From NCBI RefSeq assembly GCF_905171765.1, contig NC_053391.1, positions 111,760,644 through 111,824,643 on the forward strand: 64,000 bases of DNA, read 5' to 3'. A model generated the notes under the pieces. The model was not told the DNA's origin. It made no database searches and saw only the letters and a list, made by a program, of their open reading frames with translations. Positions within the stretch are counted from its first letter, which is position 1. Each line of letters starts with the position of its first letter. The translations under genes and the position numbers were made by a program. Origin of the DNA: Bufo bufo. Lineage: Eukaryota > Chordata > Amphibia > Anura > Bufonidae. Below, piece by piece: positions 1 through 11,875 of the stretch.

Positions 1-61
1 CATTTCCCCCCCCCCTTTTGGGGGGGGAAAGTGAGTCTTATGGGGCAAAAAATACGGTAAT

Positions 62-905
62 TGCCGTTTAGCAGTGCAGTGAGATATTTTAGAGCCCAGT
101 TTGCCGTGTATTACTAGCGAAATACAAATATATTTGCCCTTCATAGTTGCACTTATCTGTTGAAAAGCCTTTTTTGTAAAAATAGATTTTTTTTTTGGCC
201 TAACTGCAGTTCAGCGGTGCAGTGAGATATTTTACAGCCCAATTTGCCGTGTATTACTGGTGACATACAAATATATTTGCCTTTAATAGTTGCACTTGTC
301 TGTAGAAAAGCCTTTTGTGGAAAAATAGAAAAACACTTGGGCCTAATTGCAGTTCAGCGGTGCAGTGAGATATTTTACAGGCCAGTTTGCTGTGTATTAC
401 TGGCGAAATACAAATATATTTGCCTTTAATAGTTGCACTTATCTGTTGAAAAGCCTTTTTTGTAAAAATAGAAAAAAATTGGGGCCGAATTGCCATTTAG
501 CGGTGCAGTGAGATATTTTACAGCCCATTTTGCCGTGTATTACTGGCGACATACAAATATATAAGCCTTTCATTGTTGCACTTATCTGTAGAAAAGCCTT
601 TTGTGCAAAAATGGAAAAAAACTTGGGCCTAATTGCAGTTCAGCGGTGCAGTAAGATATTTAACAGCCTAGTTTGCCGTGTATTACTGGCGAAATACAAA
701 TATATACGCCTTTTATAGTTGCACTTATCTGTAGGAAAGCCTTTTGTGTAAAAAAAGAAAAAAAATTGGTCGAATTGCCTTTCAGTGGTGCAGTGAGATA
801 TTTTACAACACAGTTTGCCATGTTTTACTGGGGAAATAAAAATATATGTTGCATTTATCTGTTGAAAAGCCTTTTGTGTAAAAATGTTTAAAAATTAGGG
901 CCTAA
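62..905. repeat. Tandem array, ~143-bp unit, about 6 copies
   Basis: The motif GCAGTGAGATATTTTA recurs near 75, 219, 362, 507, 649 and 794, a spacing of 142-145 bp. Units diverge by substitutions and small indels in A/T runs. Short open frames here are the same repeat read repeatedly and are not genes. The layout resembles the arrays flanking the hAT genes further along, so this may be the inner part of an element that begins before the window; that is inference. Confidence 0.9.
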
Positions 906-929
906 TTGCCGTTCAGCGGTGCAATTATA

Positions 930-1700
930 TGTGGTAAAGCACTTTTCGAGGGATGGACCGAATTACGTAGTGGTGAATTTTTTTTAATGTGAAACAGGCT
1001 TTTTCTGGGGAAAATTGCTGTGTGAGAGTAGAATTTCTTCTGTATGAACCAAATTCCATTATCCTTTCATTGGTGAAATTTTTAATTTCAACCATGTTTT
1101 CTTCTAGAAAATTGATGGGTGATTGTACAACTCCTTTTGCGGTATAGACTGAAGTACTTAGTGGTGAAATTCTTTCTGTGACACTGGCTCTTTTTCGGAA
1201 AATATATGGGTGAATGTGCACCTCCTTTTGCGGTATGGAACAACTTACTTAGTGGTGAAATTCTTTCTGTGACATTGGCTTTTTTTTGGAAAATGTATGG
1301 GTGAATGTACGCTTCCTTTTGCGGTATGGAACGACTTACCTAGTGGGGAAATTCTTTCTGTGACACTGCCTCTTTTTCGGAAAATGTATGTGTGAATGTA
1401 CAACACCTTTTGCGGTATGGAACAACTTACTTAGTGGTGACATTCTTTCTGTGACACTGGCTTTTTTTCGGAAAATGTATGGGTGAATGTACACCTCCTT
1501 TTGCAGTATGGAACAACGTACTTAGTGGTGAAATTATTCATGTTACACCTGCTTTTTTTTCCGGAAAATGTATGGGTGAATGTAGACTTTCTTCTGTATG
1601 AATTGAAATCCATTATCCTTTCATTGGTGACATTTTTTTATTTCAACCATGTTTTCTTCCGGAAAATTTATGGGTGTTTGTAGACCTTCTTTTGCGGTAT
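930..1700. repeat. Tandem array, ~91-bp unit, about 8 copies
   Basis: The core ACTTAGTGGTGAAATTCTTT recurs near 1156, 1248, 1337, 1429 and 1519, with weaker copies on both sides. Each unit also carries a TTTTGCGGTATGG-type motif and a GGAAAATGTATGGGTGAATGTA-like motif. It directly follows the 143-bp array, so the two form a compound satellite block without coding potential. Confidence 0.85.
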
Positions 1701-2240
1701 GGACTGAATTAAGTCATCGTGGGTCCAGCAGTAAACATAATGATGATGCTGATGACAACACACCAGCAGACTTTGTCTTTACCATCTATGCACAAGCAGC
1801 TTTAGTAAGTTGAAAACATTCATCAGTTTTTATCTGCTCCGTCTGCATTCGATCTCCACAGCACACAAGACATGACAGGAGAGCCCCTGCTTTGGAGTCC
1901 AAGTCCAGTTCCATCAGAATTGTGTGCGTAACATTCTTGCTCGTGCAAAGCCATAACAAAAGGACTCTGTAGGCATACACATCAGAGGAAGCTGAAGCCA
2001 CATGTTGCTTATGGTGGTACATGTTTCTTGATCTTAAGGAAGCTTGGAAGGTTCAGACCGTACTTCCAGCTGGGAGACAGGGCCCTAGCAAAGACCTTCT
2101 GGGGTCTCACATAGGCCACAGGCAGGGAGGTCTGTGGTCTGGTGTTTATCCCATCTCTCAGGTGCAGTAGGCAACTCTGGGATGAGCGGCACCGGCTCTG
2201 GCTGAGGTCGCTTTCAGAAGCGGAGCACACTGTCTGGCGA
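1701..2240. other. Unassigned gene-free stretch
   Basis: Mixed-composition DNA between the tandem arrays and an inverted-repeat element. Minus-strand open frames at 1786-2022 and 2009-2230 show no domain I recognise. No RNA gene or clear transposon end was seen. Confidence 0.5.
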
Positions 2241-2766
2241 TGTCACGGTCGTATTGTTTGACCATGATGCGGTTGCCGTGCAGACTGGTTGCTGGGGGCA
2301 ATGAGTAGTTTTCGGTTTGCACGTGCACTTCCCCTTAGGTGATTCTTACTGCTGTTTGGTGAGTTTGGGGTTAATTTCTTGACTAGGTGTGGATTAGGGT
2401 GTGGTCTCTTGGAGCTATTTAGCTTAAGCTTGTTGCATGGAGGTTAGTGGTGCTCTAGCCTTGCTTTGGGCTGGAAGCTATGCTCCTTTCTGTGGCTATT
2501 CCATCTGCCCAGTCATTGAGGGCCACCTTGTTGGACATACTGTCACAGTGGGGAGTGGGGGAAACCCCCCACCGTACAATGTCACCATATACTAGGCTGT
2601 AGGCAGGGAAAAGGGAGCTGGTCACCTCCTAAAGCTTCCCCACACTCACAAAACAGCAGGAAGAATCACTAAGGGGAAGTGCACGTGCAAACCAAAAACT
2701 AATTGTTGCCCCCGGCAACCAGTCTGCACGGCAACCGCGTCATGGTCAAACAATACGACCGTGACA
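2241..2766. mobile_element. Non-autonomous element with ~120-bp terminal inverted repeats
   Basis: The left end starts TGTCACGGTCGTATTG and is matched in reverse complement by the right end at about 2648-2766. The match runs past the AACAGCAG motif at 2651 with few mismatches. The roughly 285-bp centre is non-coding. No clean target-site duplication is visible: the flanks are GGCGA on the left and GGTGA on the right, only an imperfect 5-bp match. The superfamily is therefore undetermined. Confidence 0.75.
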
Positions 2767-4295
2767 GGTGACTCTTGCAGACAGCGCACTTTTCTTATTG
2801 CAGCTGGGTCATCCAGCCATACCTCCAGTGCTGACAACAGGACCAGAGGTTTCTCGAGGCAGATTAACGCTACAGCAAATGGACCCTGAAGGGACTCCAT
2901 GGGGGTGTATTCTACGGTGTCCCCCTTATATAGACTGTGGCGGGCCTGAGGAAGATAACAGCGCATCACAGATCGCCTGTTAACATATAGCTCCCGCCCG
3001 GTCTTGTCATCTTAGATGAAGCCAGACCCCCTCTCAACTGAGAACCACACCATGCTCCCGGTCCTCTCAAAAATGGGGTCCCTGGGCTGGGGTCCATCCC
3101 ATACCCTGACTGCCCAGTCTTCAATAGCTTTCCAATATTGCCACATATTTCCCCAATGGGCCATAATCTCTCTGGGGACAATGGGATTTAGTCCTTCAAA
3201 AGAGCCATGCTTCCTGGGCGGCGCAGTGGTGACTCCAGCTGCCTCTGCCATGTCAACACGCCATCTTGTTTCCTATCTGGCTAGCACACACTGGTGATGT
3301 ATGGGGGGGGGGGGCTTCAAGGAAGAAGCTTCCACTTCCTCTCCTTGCACCATAATATTGCTCCCTTATATATCGCAATTGTAACTTGAGGAGTTTTCCT
3401 TCTTTCTATATCTTTCTTGACTTTGTCCACGTTCTAGCACTCAGGAACTGGAAATAATAAATTCTTACTTGCAATTATCAATCCACAGGGCAGTCTCCCT
3501 AACGGCAGGCAAAATCCTCTGCTTCATTATTTGTAAGGATGTCTTCATTTACTCTGATCCACAATGTCCATAGAGGCATGTGGTAAAGGATAATGTTGCG
3601 CATTAATCATCCGGCTGTGTCCAGGTACTTTTAGGTTCCTCTTGGTCATTGGTGCTTGTGAAGTCAATTGACTAATTTAGCTCTAACCTCCACTAGACTT
3701 TCTCTATATCCAGACGTAGGCTCACTGGTCTCTGCTGTGCTGCTGTAATAGTGTTCTTTATAATCCCTAAGCCTGGTCAGAGCCAAGGGGCTAAAATAGC
3801 AGCTACATTATGGATGTCCCTGATTCACCTCCTCCATTAACTTCCTCCTTTGCTCATTCTCATACTCAACACACACACTGACTTGACCCCCCCCCTCCAG
3901 CTATATATATATATAAGTTGTGCCAGCACCACCTAGGGGAGAATAAAGGTAAATGACACTGCCAGTCTTTTAAAGGGAATTACAGCATGATACAACAATA
4001 CATTTGATATATTTAGCAAAAGTTTATAGTGCCCACATATAGCACATAGTGGGACACTGCATCAAGATGAATCAGGCGTGGATCAGCCAGGATTTCCACA
4101 CACCAATGCCTAATGCATGAGACTAGATCATCCATGGTGCCACACCAACACTTTAACAAAAGAGACCAGTTTCTTCTGGCTACCTGCCTCAGCTACTATT
4201 CTGATGCTGTCACCCACCTGATGCCACACATCTGATGCCAAGTGCTCCTTCTTTCACCCACCATCCTCAGTGGGTACTGGTATTGCCACCCACCT
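2767..4295. other. Unassigned gene-free stretch
   Basis: No transposon protein, RNA gene or convincing open frame is recognisable. It contains a G run at 3303-3314, a short TA run near 3903-3914 followed by an AATAAA motif near 3943, and scattered A/T-rich sequence. The TATA-like and AATAAA motifs could belong to an old LTR, but no paired copy or LTR boundary is visible. Confidence 0.4.
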
Positions 4296-4560
4296 CTACA
4301 GTATGTCACCTTGCCCCTCTGTGGCCTCCTGATGCTTCCGACACCTCCAGACTCAGTCATTTTGCCACTCTGTGGTCTTCTCATGCTGCTGCCACCTCCA
4401 CACTGTCATTTTGCCACTCTGTGGTCTTCTCATGCTGCTGCCACCTCCACACTGTCATTGTGCCACTCTGTGGCCTCCTCATGCGGCTTCAACCTCAACA
4501 CTATGTCATAGGGCCACTCTGTGGACTTATGCTGTTCTCACCCTCCCCACTTCATGACTG
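4296..4560. repeat. Minisatellite, ~51-bp unit, 4-5 copies
   Basis: CCACTCTGTGG followed by CTTCTCATGCTGCTGCCACC recurs every 49-53 bp from about 4310 to 4530. The two central copies are nearly identical and the outer ones are degenerate. Apparent open frames across it in three phases are products of the repeat. Confidence 0.85.
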
Positions 4561-5309
4561 GGCCACTATTTTGCTTTTCGGCCTGGCTGACATCATCATT
4601 TATTTGACCCTTCTGATCTGTCAGAAGGAAGGAAAAATGAGACGCACAACGGATCCTGTCTGTGTAGCGGCTGTAAGTCCTGTATGGTCCCATCAGAATT
4701 GGCTTATGATTTGGTAGCCAAAAGCAAGAGTGGGTACAAAACACAGAAGACACGCAAATATTCCATTCATGTTTTATCTCTGTTTTGGATCCACTCCTGT
4801 TTTATTTGGCATTAGCAATACTGATGGATTACTGACCAAATGCTGACCGAGTAAAGGCAGATGCTCCACAAACAGGATCCATTTTTGGGGGGATATTGTT
4901 CTGACGGATCAGAGGAAGGGCAAAATAATCAGTGACGTCAACCCAAACTTACTGCTGACACCCTCTCCACTCTTTTGGGGGGCTCTACTTGCGTTAATAG
5001 AACAGGGTCTGTAGACATCTATGTGGAATCAGCTGACAACGGTGTAAAAGGAGTGCGCTTCTTCTTGGTGCTAACATTGACCTGTAAGGCTGAGTTCATA
5101 TATGAGTTATTTGGTCAGTTATGGCCCTGTGACTGCCCAAATAAGTGAAGTGTGCAGTGATTCTAAGTGTGACGCCTGTCATCTGCATGTCATACTTACT
5201 CACAGTATTGTTTCACTACCACAGCAGACTCCCTATGCGTGGTATTGCAAGGCACAGTGTTCTACACCACTATAAAGGCTCTCTGCAGCCAGGAAATAGC
5301 TTTTTTTTC
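4561..5309. other. Unassigned gene-free stretch
   Basis: Single-copy-looking sequence within this window; no domain, RNA gene, repeat unit or element end was recognised. Confidence 0.4.
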
Positions 5310-5388
5310 ATGAAATTCATTGCAAATTTATTTGGATCGAACCAAAAATTTGGCGAATTGAATTTTTTTAAAAAATTGCTCATCTCTA
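5310..5388. mobile_element. Right terminus of a hAT-like element (remnant)
   Basis: The stretch ends ...TTGCTCATCTCTA at 5388. In reverse complement that is TAGAGATGAGCAA, close to the TAGAGTTGAGCGAAC ends of the hAT-A elements, and it is preceded by runs based on AATTCG, GAATTT and TTCGAACC. A matching left end and 8-bp duplication were not found, so only a fragment or one end is supported. Confidence 0.4.
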
Positions 5389-6217
5389 TTCTTGCTCTAC
5401 CAGGTTTGATAATGGTTAAAAAATGGTTCCAATCAAGTGTTGTTGTTGACTATGTGAAGTAAGAATCCATACTTCTTCAGACTGGTTGGAGAGCAGATTT
5501 GAATTTATTCTTTGGCACAAAATACTGATATAGCATGCTTGTTCTCTATTCATACATGTTCACACAGTGTGCAGTCTGGCATTCAGCATAAACAATTTCT
5601 GTCTTCTAAATAAGAGGACTGTTCTTTGCAGTCTAACTTGTTTATTGGTCAACAGGTCGTACATATATGATTGATTGATTTCTAAAACAGGATTGTTTGG
5701 TAAAACGACAAGAATGCAAATAGCATGTATATGTATAAGGCATAGCATAACATGTACAGTCACTGAAAATAATATCTAGAAACACAGTGGCAATATCAAC
5801 AACAACATCACTGAGGGCAACTTCTTAAAACTTCACTTTTATTAAATAACCAATAAAACAGGTCCCAACAGGACCAATATACTCACAGTACAACAACAAA
5901 AGAGCAATCAATAAGGGACGGCAAGAGGCAAAAATTGGGTAGCATCAAATGAGAAATCGATACTCTCCCTCGGCTCACATTAATAAAAATCTTCTCAGCC
6001 CAGAGATACACCTTGATGGTAGGAGTACTCTGTCCACATACCTTGGCTAGCCTGTCCCTACGCAGCCCTATCACTTATCTGATACACATCCTATACATCT
6101 GATACATCTGATACAGCCGATCCATCTGACATACACATTCATCGAGAATCCTAATTTGGTACAAGATACATAATCCCAAACACAGTCCCGACGCCTTTCC
6201 CCTTGTAATACACAAGC
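5389..6217. other. Unassigned stretch flanking hAT-A1
   Basis: No coding sequence is supported. A GATACATC/GATACATA-type simple repeat lies near 6075-6125. The last bases are the left flank of hAT-A1; they continue after the element at 27334. Confidence 0.4.
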
Positions 6218-6324
6218 ATAGCATGTAGAATTGAACGGACACCTGGATGTTCAGGTCCGGCAGGTTCGGCCGAACTTGAAAAAATAATTTGGGTTCGGGA
6301 CCCGAACTTGACCCCGAACCCGAA

Positions 6325-6344
6325 CCCCATTGAAGTAAATGGGG
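6325..6344. repeat. Conserved hairpin in the hAT-A 3' terminus
   Basis: A 20-base imperfect palindrome beginning CCCCATTGAAGT and closing ATGGGG sits just inside the TTCGGG-rich end. The same hairpin occurs at 34425-34444 in hAT-A3 and, in reversed orientation, at 26110-26129 in hAT-A2. Conservation at one position in three copies suggests a transposition or RNA-processing role, which is inference. Confidence 0.75.
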
Positions 6345-6548
6345 AGCCGAACTTTTGAGCACTAAAATGGCTGTAAAAATGTCATGGAAAGAGCTAGAGG
6401 GCTGCAAAAGGCAGCAAAATGTGCTTAAGAGCATGGCAAATGCTCTGCAAACAAATGTGGATAGGGAAACGAATTAAAAAAACATAAGACCTTAAAAAAA
6501 AAAAATTAGGATTGATGTAGGAGGAAGAGGTTGAGGAGGCAGTGAATG

Positions 6549-8307
6549 GGTGGATGTAACATAGTAACATAGTACATAAGGCCGAAAAAAGACATTTGTC
6601 CATCCAGTTCGGCCTGTTATCCTGCAAGTTGATCCAGAGGAAGGCAAAAAACCCTGTGAGGTAGAAGCCAATTTTCACCACTTTAGGGGAATAAAAAATT
6701 TCTTCCCGACTCCAATCAGAATAACTCCCTGGATCAACGACCCCTCTCTAGTAGCTATAGCCTGTAATATTATTACGCTCTAGAAACACATCCAGGCCCC
6801 TCTTGAATTCCTTTATTGTACTCACCATCACCACCTCCTCAGGCAGAGAGTTCCATAGTCTCACTGCTCTTACCGTAAAGAATCCTCTTCTATGTTTGTG
6901 TACAAACCTTCTTTCCTCCAGACGCAGAGGATGTCCCCTCGTCACAGTCACAGTCCTGGGGATAAATAGCTGATGGGATAGATCTCTGTACTGACCCCTG
7001 ATATATTTATACATATTAATTAGATCTCCCCTCAGTCGTCTTTTTTCTAAAGTGAATAACCCTAATTTTGATAATCTTTCAGGGTACTGTAGTTGCCCCA
7101 TTCCAGTTATTACTTTAGTTGCCCTCCTCTGAACCCTCTCTAGCTCTGCTATGTCTGCCTTGTTTACAGGAGCCCAGAACTGTACACAGTACTCCATGTG
7201 TGGTCTGACTAGCGATTTGTAAAGTGGTAGGACTATGTTCATATCACGGGAATCTATGCCCCTTTTGATGCAACCCATTATCTTGTTGGCCTTGGCAGCA
7301 GCTGCCTGACACTGGTTTTTGCTGTTTAGTTTGCTGTTTATTAAAATTCCTAGATCCTTTTCCATGTCAGTGTTACCGAGTGTTTTACCATTTAGTATGT
7401 ACGGGTGACTTGCATTTTTCCTTCCCATGTGCATAACCTTACATTTATCAGTGTTAAACCTCATCTGCCACTTATCTGCCCAAGCCTCCAATCTATCCAG
7501 ATCCCTCTGTAGTAGTATACTGTCCTCTTCAGTGTAAATTACTTTACACAGTTTAGTGTCATCTGCGAAAATTGATACTTTACTATGCAAGCCTTCTACA
7601 AGATCATTAATAAATATATTGAAGAGAATAGGGCCCAATACTGACCCCTGAGGTACCCCACTAGTGACAGTGACCCAATCTGAATGTGTACCGTTAATAA
7701 CCACCCTCTGTTTTCTATCACTCAGCCAGTTACTTACCCACATACAGATGTTTTCTCCCAGTCCGAGCATTCTCATTTTATATACTAACCTTTTATGCGG
7801 TACAGTGTCAAATGCTTTGGAGAAGTCCAGATATACGACATCCATTGATTCGCCGCTGTCAAGTCTAGAACTTACCTCCTCATAGAAACTGATTAAATTA
7901 GTTTGACATGACCGATCCCTCACGAAGCCATGCTGATATGGCGTTATTTGCTTATTTCCGTTGAGATGCTCTAATATAGCATCTCTCAGAAAACCTTCAA
8001 ACAGTTTACCCACAACAGATGTTAAACTTACCGGCCTATAGTTTCCAGGCTCTGTTTTTGGCCCCTTTTTGAATATTGGCACCACATATGCCACGCGCCA
8101 ATCCTGTGGGACATTCCCTGACAGTATAGAGTCTGCAAATATCAGAAATAAGGGTCTGGCTAGGACATTACTTAATTCCTTTAGGATACGGGGGTGTATG
8201 CCATCCGGTCCTGGCGATTTGTCTATTTTAATCTTTTTAAGCCGCTGATGTACTTCTTCCTGGGTCAGACAGGACACTTTTAATGGGGAATTTATTTTTG
8301 CATTCTG
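6549..8307 (-). mobile_element. CR1-clade LINE, 5'-truncated copy
   Basis: The 3' end at 6549 consists of the 8-bp tandem unit TACTATGT, as expected for CR1. The copy matches 28318-30067 closely and stops at 8307, right after GCATTCTG, where the second copy continues into ORF2; this is ordinary 5' truncation. About 200 bp of 3' UTR lie between 6549 and the stop at 6748. The insertion lies in the 3' part of hAT-A1 and no target-site duplication is evident, as is common for CR1. Confidence 0.92.
6748..8307 (-). pseudogene. CR1 ORF2 fragment: reverse transcriptase, C-terminal part
   Basis: About 520 codons remain open and carry the reverse transcriptase with its C-terminal domain. Recognisable motifs are SPGPDGIHPRILKEL, PIFKKGPKTEPGNYRPVSL, YLDFSKAFDTVPH, TSGVPQGSVLGPILF and the catalytic FADDTK. 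The endonuclease and ORF1 are missing because of truncation. The open frame runs on upstream to 8544, but that portion is hAT-A1 sequence and not part of the LINE. In an intact element this enzyme primes cDNA synthesis at nicked target DNA. Amino-acid differences from the second copy are few (for example NVLARP versus NVIARP, SGNVPQDW versus TGNVPQNW), so both copies are recent. It cannot move by itself. Confidence 0.92.
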
Positions 8308-8504
8308 TGGCCATGTAGGCCATGTAGGCTCACGTGGCGGTCTAAGTGGCAGCGTCGGCGAAGGAGGAATAGGTAGCCAACACAGATGTGTGTTATTTTG
8401 CATTTTTACATAGGAGTATCCCCCAAAATATTGGGACATATAAAAAAAAAAAGGAATAAGTGCACTTGAGTACAAGGATGGATGGTTGAGGCTGTTAGAA
8501 CTGT
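8308..8504 (-). other. hAT-A1 3' untranslated region
   Basis: Sequence between the CR1 insertion and the transposase stop. It contains a short GGCCATGTA direct repeat at the junction and an A run near 8440-8452. It corresponds to 36712-36814 of hAT-A3 around the sequence leading into the transposase C-terminus. No gene is present. Confidence 0.6.
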
Positions 8505-11500
8505 CTATTCTGCACAAGGTACAGACAAGTCCTGAGGGATCCAAGCCTGGTTGATTTTAATGAATGTGAGCTTGTCCACGTTGGCTGTGGACAGGCGGCT
8601 GCGTCTGTCTGTAATGACGCCTCCTGCCGTGCTAAATACACTTTCAGAGAGTACACTGGCTGCAGGGCAGGCCAGCACCTCCAAGGCATACAGGGCAAGC
8701 TCTGGCCATGTGGACAATTTGGAGACCCAGAAGTTGAATGGGGAAGAACCATCAGTCAGTACGTGTAGGCATGTGCACAGATACTGTTCCACCATGTTGT
8801 ACAAATGATGTCTCCTGCTAACACGCTCCATATCAGCAGTTGGGGCCGGTTGTTGCAGCGAGGTGACAAAGCTTTTCCACATGTCGGCCATGCTAACCCT
8901 GCCTTCTGAGGTGCTGGCGCTGACACAGCTGCGTTGGTGACCTCTTCCTCCTCCCCTGCCTTCGCCTTGTGCTTCCACTTGTCCCCCAGTGTCAGTCGGG
9001 AATGCTCTCAGAAGCAGGTCTACCAGTGTGCGCCTGTAGTCGCGCATCTTCCGATCACGCTCCAGTGAGGGAATTAAGGACGGCACATTGTCTTTGTAAC
9101 GGGGATCCAGCAGGGTGGCCACCCAGTAGTCAGCACACATTAAAATGTGGGCAATTCTGCTGTCGTTGCGCAGGCACTGCAGCATGTAGTCGCTCATGTG
9201 TGCCAGGCTGCCCAGAGGTAAGGACAAGCTGTCCTCTGTGGGAGGCGTATCTGTGGGAGGCGCATCATCTGGGTCCTCCGTATCCCCCAAGCCATGCACC
9301 AGTGATGGTCCCGAGCTGCGTTGGATGCCACCCCGCTGTGAACATGCTTCATCCCCATCCTCCTCCTCCTCATCCTCCTCGTCCTTCAGTAGTGGGCCCT
9401 GGCTGGCCAAATTTGTACCTGGCCTCTGCTGTTGCAAAAATCCTCTTTCTGAGACACTTCTAAAAGACTGGCCTGAAAGTATTAGAGATGACCCCTCTTC
9501 CTCCTTCTCGTCCTGGGCCACATCCTCTTCCATCATCGCCCTAAGTGTTTTTCTCAAGGAAACATAGAAGTGGTATTGTAACGCTGATAACGGCGTCATC
9601 ACCACTGGCCATGTTGGTGGAGTACTCGAAACAGCGCAACAGGGCACACAGGTCTTGCATGGAGGCCCAGTCATTGGTGGTGAAGTGGTGCTGTTCAGCA
9701 GTGCGACTCACCCGTGCGTGCTGCAGCTGAAACTCCACTATGGCCTGCTGCTGCTCGCACAGTCTGTCCAGCATGTGCAAGGTGGAGTTCCACCTGGTGG
9801 GCACGTCGCATGTGAGGCGGTGAGCGGGAAGGCTGAAGTTACGCTGTAGAGCAGACAGCCGAGCAGCGGCAGGATGAGAACGCCGGAAGCGGGCACAGAC
9901 GGCCCGCACTTTACGCAGCAGCTCTGACATGTCGGGGTAGTTGTGAATGAATTTATGCACCACCAAATTCAGCACATGCGCCAGGCAAGGGATGTGCGTC
10001 AAACCGGCTAGTCGCAGAGCTGCAACGAGATTTCGCCCATTATCGCACACCACCAGGCCGGGCTTGAGGCTCACTGGCAGCAACCACTTGTCGGTTTGTT
10101 GTTCTATACCCCGCCACAACTCCTGCGCGGTGTGGAACCTGTCCCCCAAACACATCAGTTTCAGAACGGCCTGCTGACGTTTACCCCTGGCTGTGCTAAA
10201 GTTGGTGGTGAAGGTCTGTCGCTGACCAGATGAGGAGGTGGTAGAAGAGGAGAAGGAAGCCGAGTAGGGAAGAAGAGGCAACAGGAGGTAAAGAATGATG
10301 CCAAGCGATCCTTGATGGAGGAAGGACGTGCGCCAAACAGCTCTCCGCCTGGGGCCCAGCCGCCACTACATTTACCCAGTGTGCAGTTAGGGAGATATTG
10401 TGTCCCTGTCCGTGCTTACTGGTCCACGTATCTGTGGTTAGGTGAACCTTGCCACAGATGGCATTGCTCAGTGCACACTTGATTTTATCCGATACTTGGT
10501 TGTGCAGGGAGGGCACGGCTCTCCTGGAGAAGTAGTGGCGGCTGTTTGAAGCTGTCCGTCTCCACCAGCCTGAGCGAGGGTGGCTAGGTGGGAATTTATG
10601 TTTTCTATCAAAGGTTTGTGAGATGGAGAGCTGAACGCTTCCGTGGGACATGGTGGAGATGCTTGGTGACGGAGGTGGTGTTGTTGGTGGCACATCCTCT
10701 GTTTGCTGGGCGGCAGGTGCCAACTTTCCTCCAGAGGCGGAGGAAGAGGCCGAGGCAGCAGCAGAAGAGGGAGCAGGAGGGGTCTGAGCCCTTTCTTGGT
10801 TTTGAAGGTGCTTACTCCACTGCAGCCCGTGTCTCGCATGTAGATGCCTGGTCATGCAGGTTGTGCTAAGGTTCAGAACGTTAATGCCTCGCTTCAGGCT
10901 CTGATGGCACAGCGTGCAAACCACTCGGGTCTTGTCGTCAGCACATTGTGTGAAGAAGTGCTATGCCAGGGAACTCCTTGAAGCTGCCTTTGGTGTGCTC
11001 GGTCCCTGTTGACGGTGGCCAGTAGCAGGCGAACTGTTTTGGCGACAGCTGCTCTGCTTTTGCACCCTGCTTCCGCTTTTACTACGCTGTTGGCTCGGTC
11101 TCACCACTGCCTCTTCCTCCGAAGTCAGTGGCACGACCTTCATTCCATGTGGGGTCTAGGACCTCATCGTCCCCTGCATCATCTTCCACCCAGTCTTCCT
11201 CCCTGACCTCCTTTTCGGTCTGCACAGTGCGGAAAGACGCAGCAGTTTGCACCTGTGTTTCGTCATCATCAGAGACGTGCTGAGGTGGTATTCCCATGTC
11301 CTCATCAGGAAACATAAGTGGTTGTGCGTCAGTGCATTCTATGTCTTCCACCCCTGGGGAAGGGCTAGGTGGATGCCCTTGGGGAACCCTGCCAGCAGAG
11401 TCTTCAAATAGCATAAGAGACTGCTGCATGACTTGAGGCTCAGACAGGTTCCCCGATATGCACGGGGGTGATGTGACAGACTGATGGGCATGGGTTTCAG

Positions 11501-11798
11501 GCGCCACCTGTGTGCTTTCAGCAGAAGACTGGGTGGGAGATAATGTGAATGTGCTGGATCCACTGTCTGCCACCCAATTGACTAGCGCCTGTACTTGCTC
11601 AGGCCTTACCATCCTTAGAACAGCATTAAGCCAGACCAAATATCGCTGTAGATTCTGGCGGCTACTGGGACCTGAGGTAGTAGGTTCAGTAGGACGTGTA
11701 GCTGTGGCAGAACGGCCACGTCCTCTCCCTGCACCAGAGGCTCCACCAACACCACCACCACGACCATGACTGCGTCCCTTATTAGATGTTTGCCTCAT
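8505..11798 (-). pseudogene. hAT-A1 transposase (BED-finger hAT), frameshifted
   Basis: Read from 11798 downward. An ATG is followed by a Gly/Arg-rich head, a conserved VRPEQVQALVNWVADS helix and an acidic linker (to about 11082). A BED zinc finger with CTLCHQSLKRG and TRHLHARH follows (about 10924-10800), then the RNase H-like core with LTTDTWTSKHGQG and VVCDNGRNLVAALRL (10500-9541), and the C-terminal hAT dimerisation region with WPELALYALEVLACPAAS and ESVFSTAGGVITD (to 8505). The product would cut and paste the element by binding its TTCGGG-rich ends. Against hAT-A2 it lacks about 35 residues after KFPPSHPRS and is split into four overlapping frames, so it is dead. Similarity to cellular ZBED proteins is expected; the TIRs and TSD show it is a transposon. 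Confidence 0.9.
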
Positions 11799-11875
11799 AG
11801 TTAGCGTTCACAAAGCAAAGTAAAAAGTGGTTAAGTCTGTTAAAAATAATTAACCGCCAATAAAAACCCTGATGT

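Noticed and set aside
254..891. Several 60-80-codon frames in the first kilobase
   Set aside because: All are the 143-bp repeat read in different frames.
6226..6320. TTCGGG repeats as interstitial telomere sequence
   Set aside because: Vertebrate telomeres are TTAGGG; these motifs are part of the hAT-A termini and occur in inverted pairs at element ends.
8308..8544. LINE coding sequence extending to 8544
   Set aside because: Homology to the other CR1 copy stops at 8307; the remaining open frame is hAT-A1 3' UTR.
8505..11798. Domesticated ZBED host gene
   Set aside because: Terminal inverted repeats, exact 8-bp TSD, multiple copies and frameshifts show a decayed transposon.
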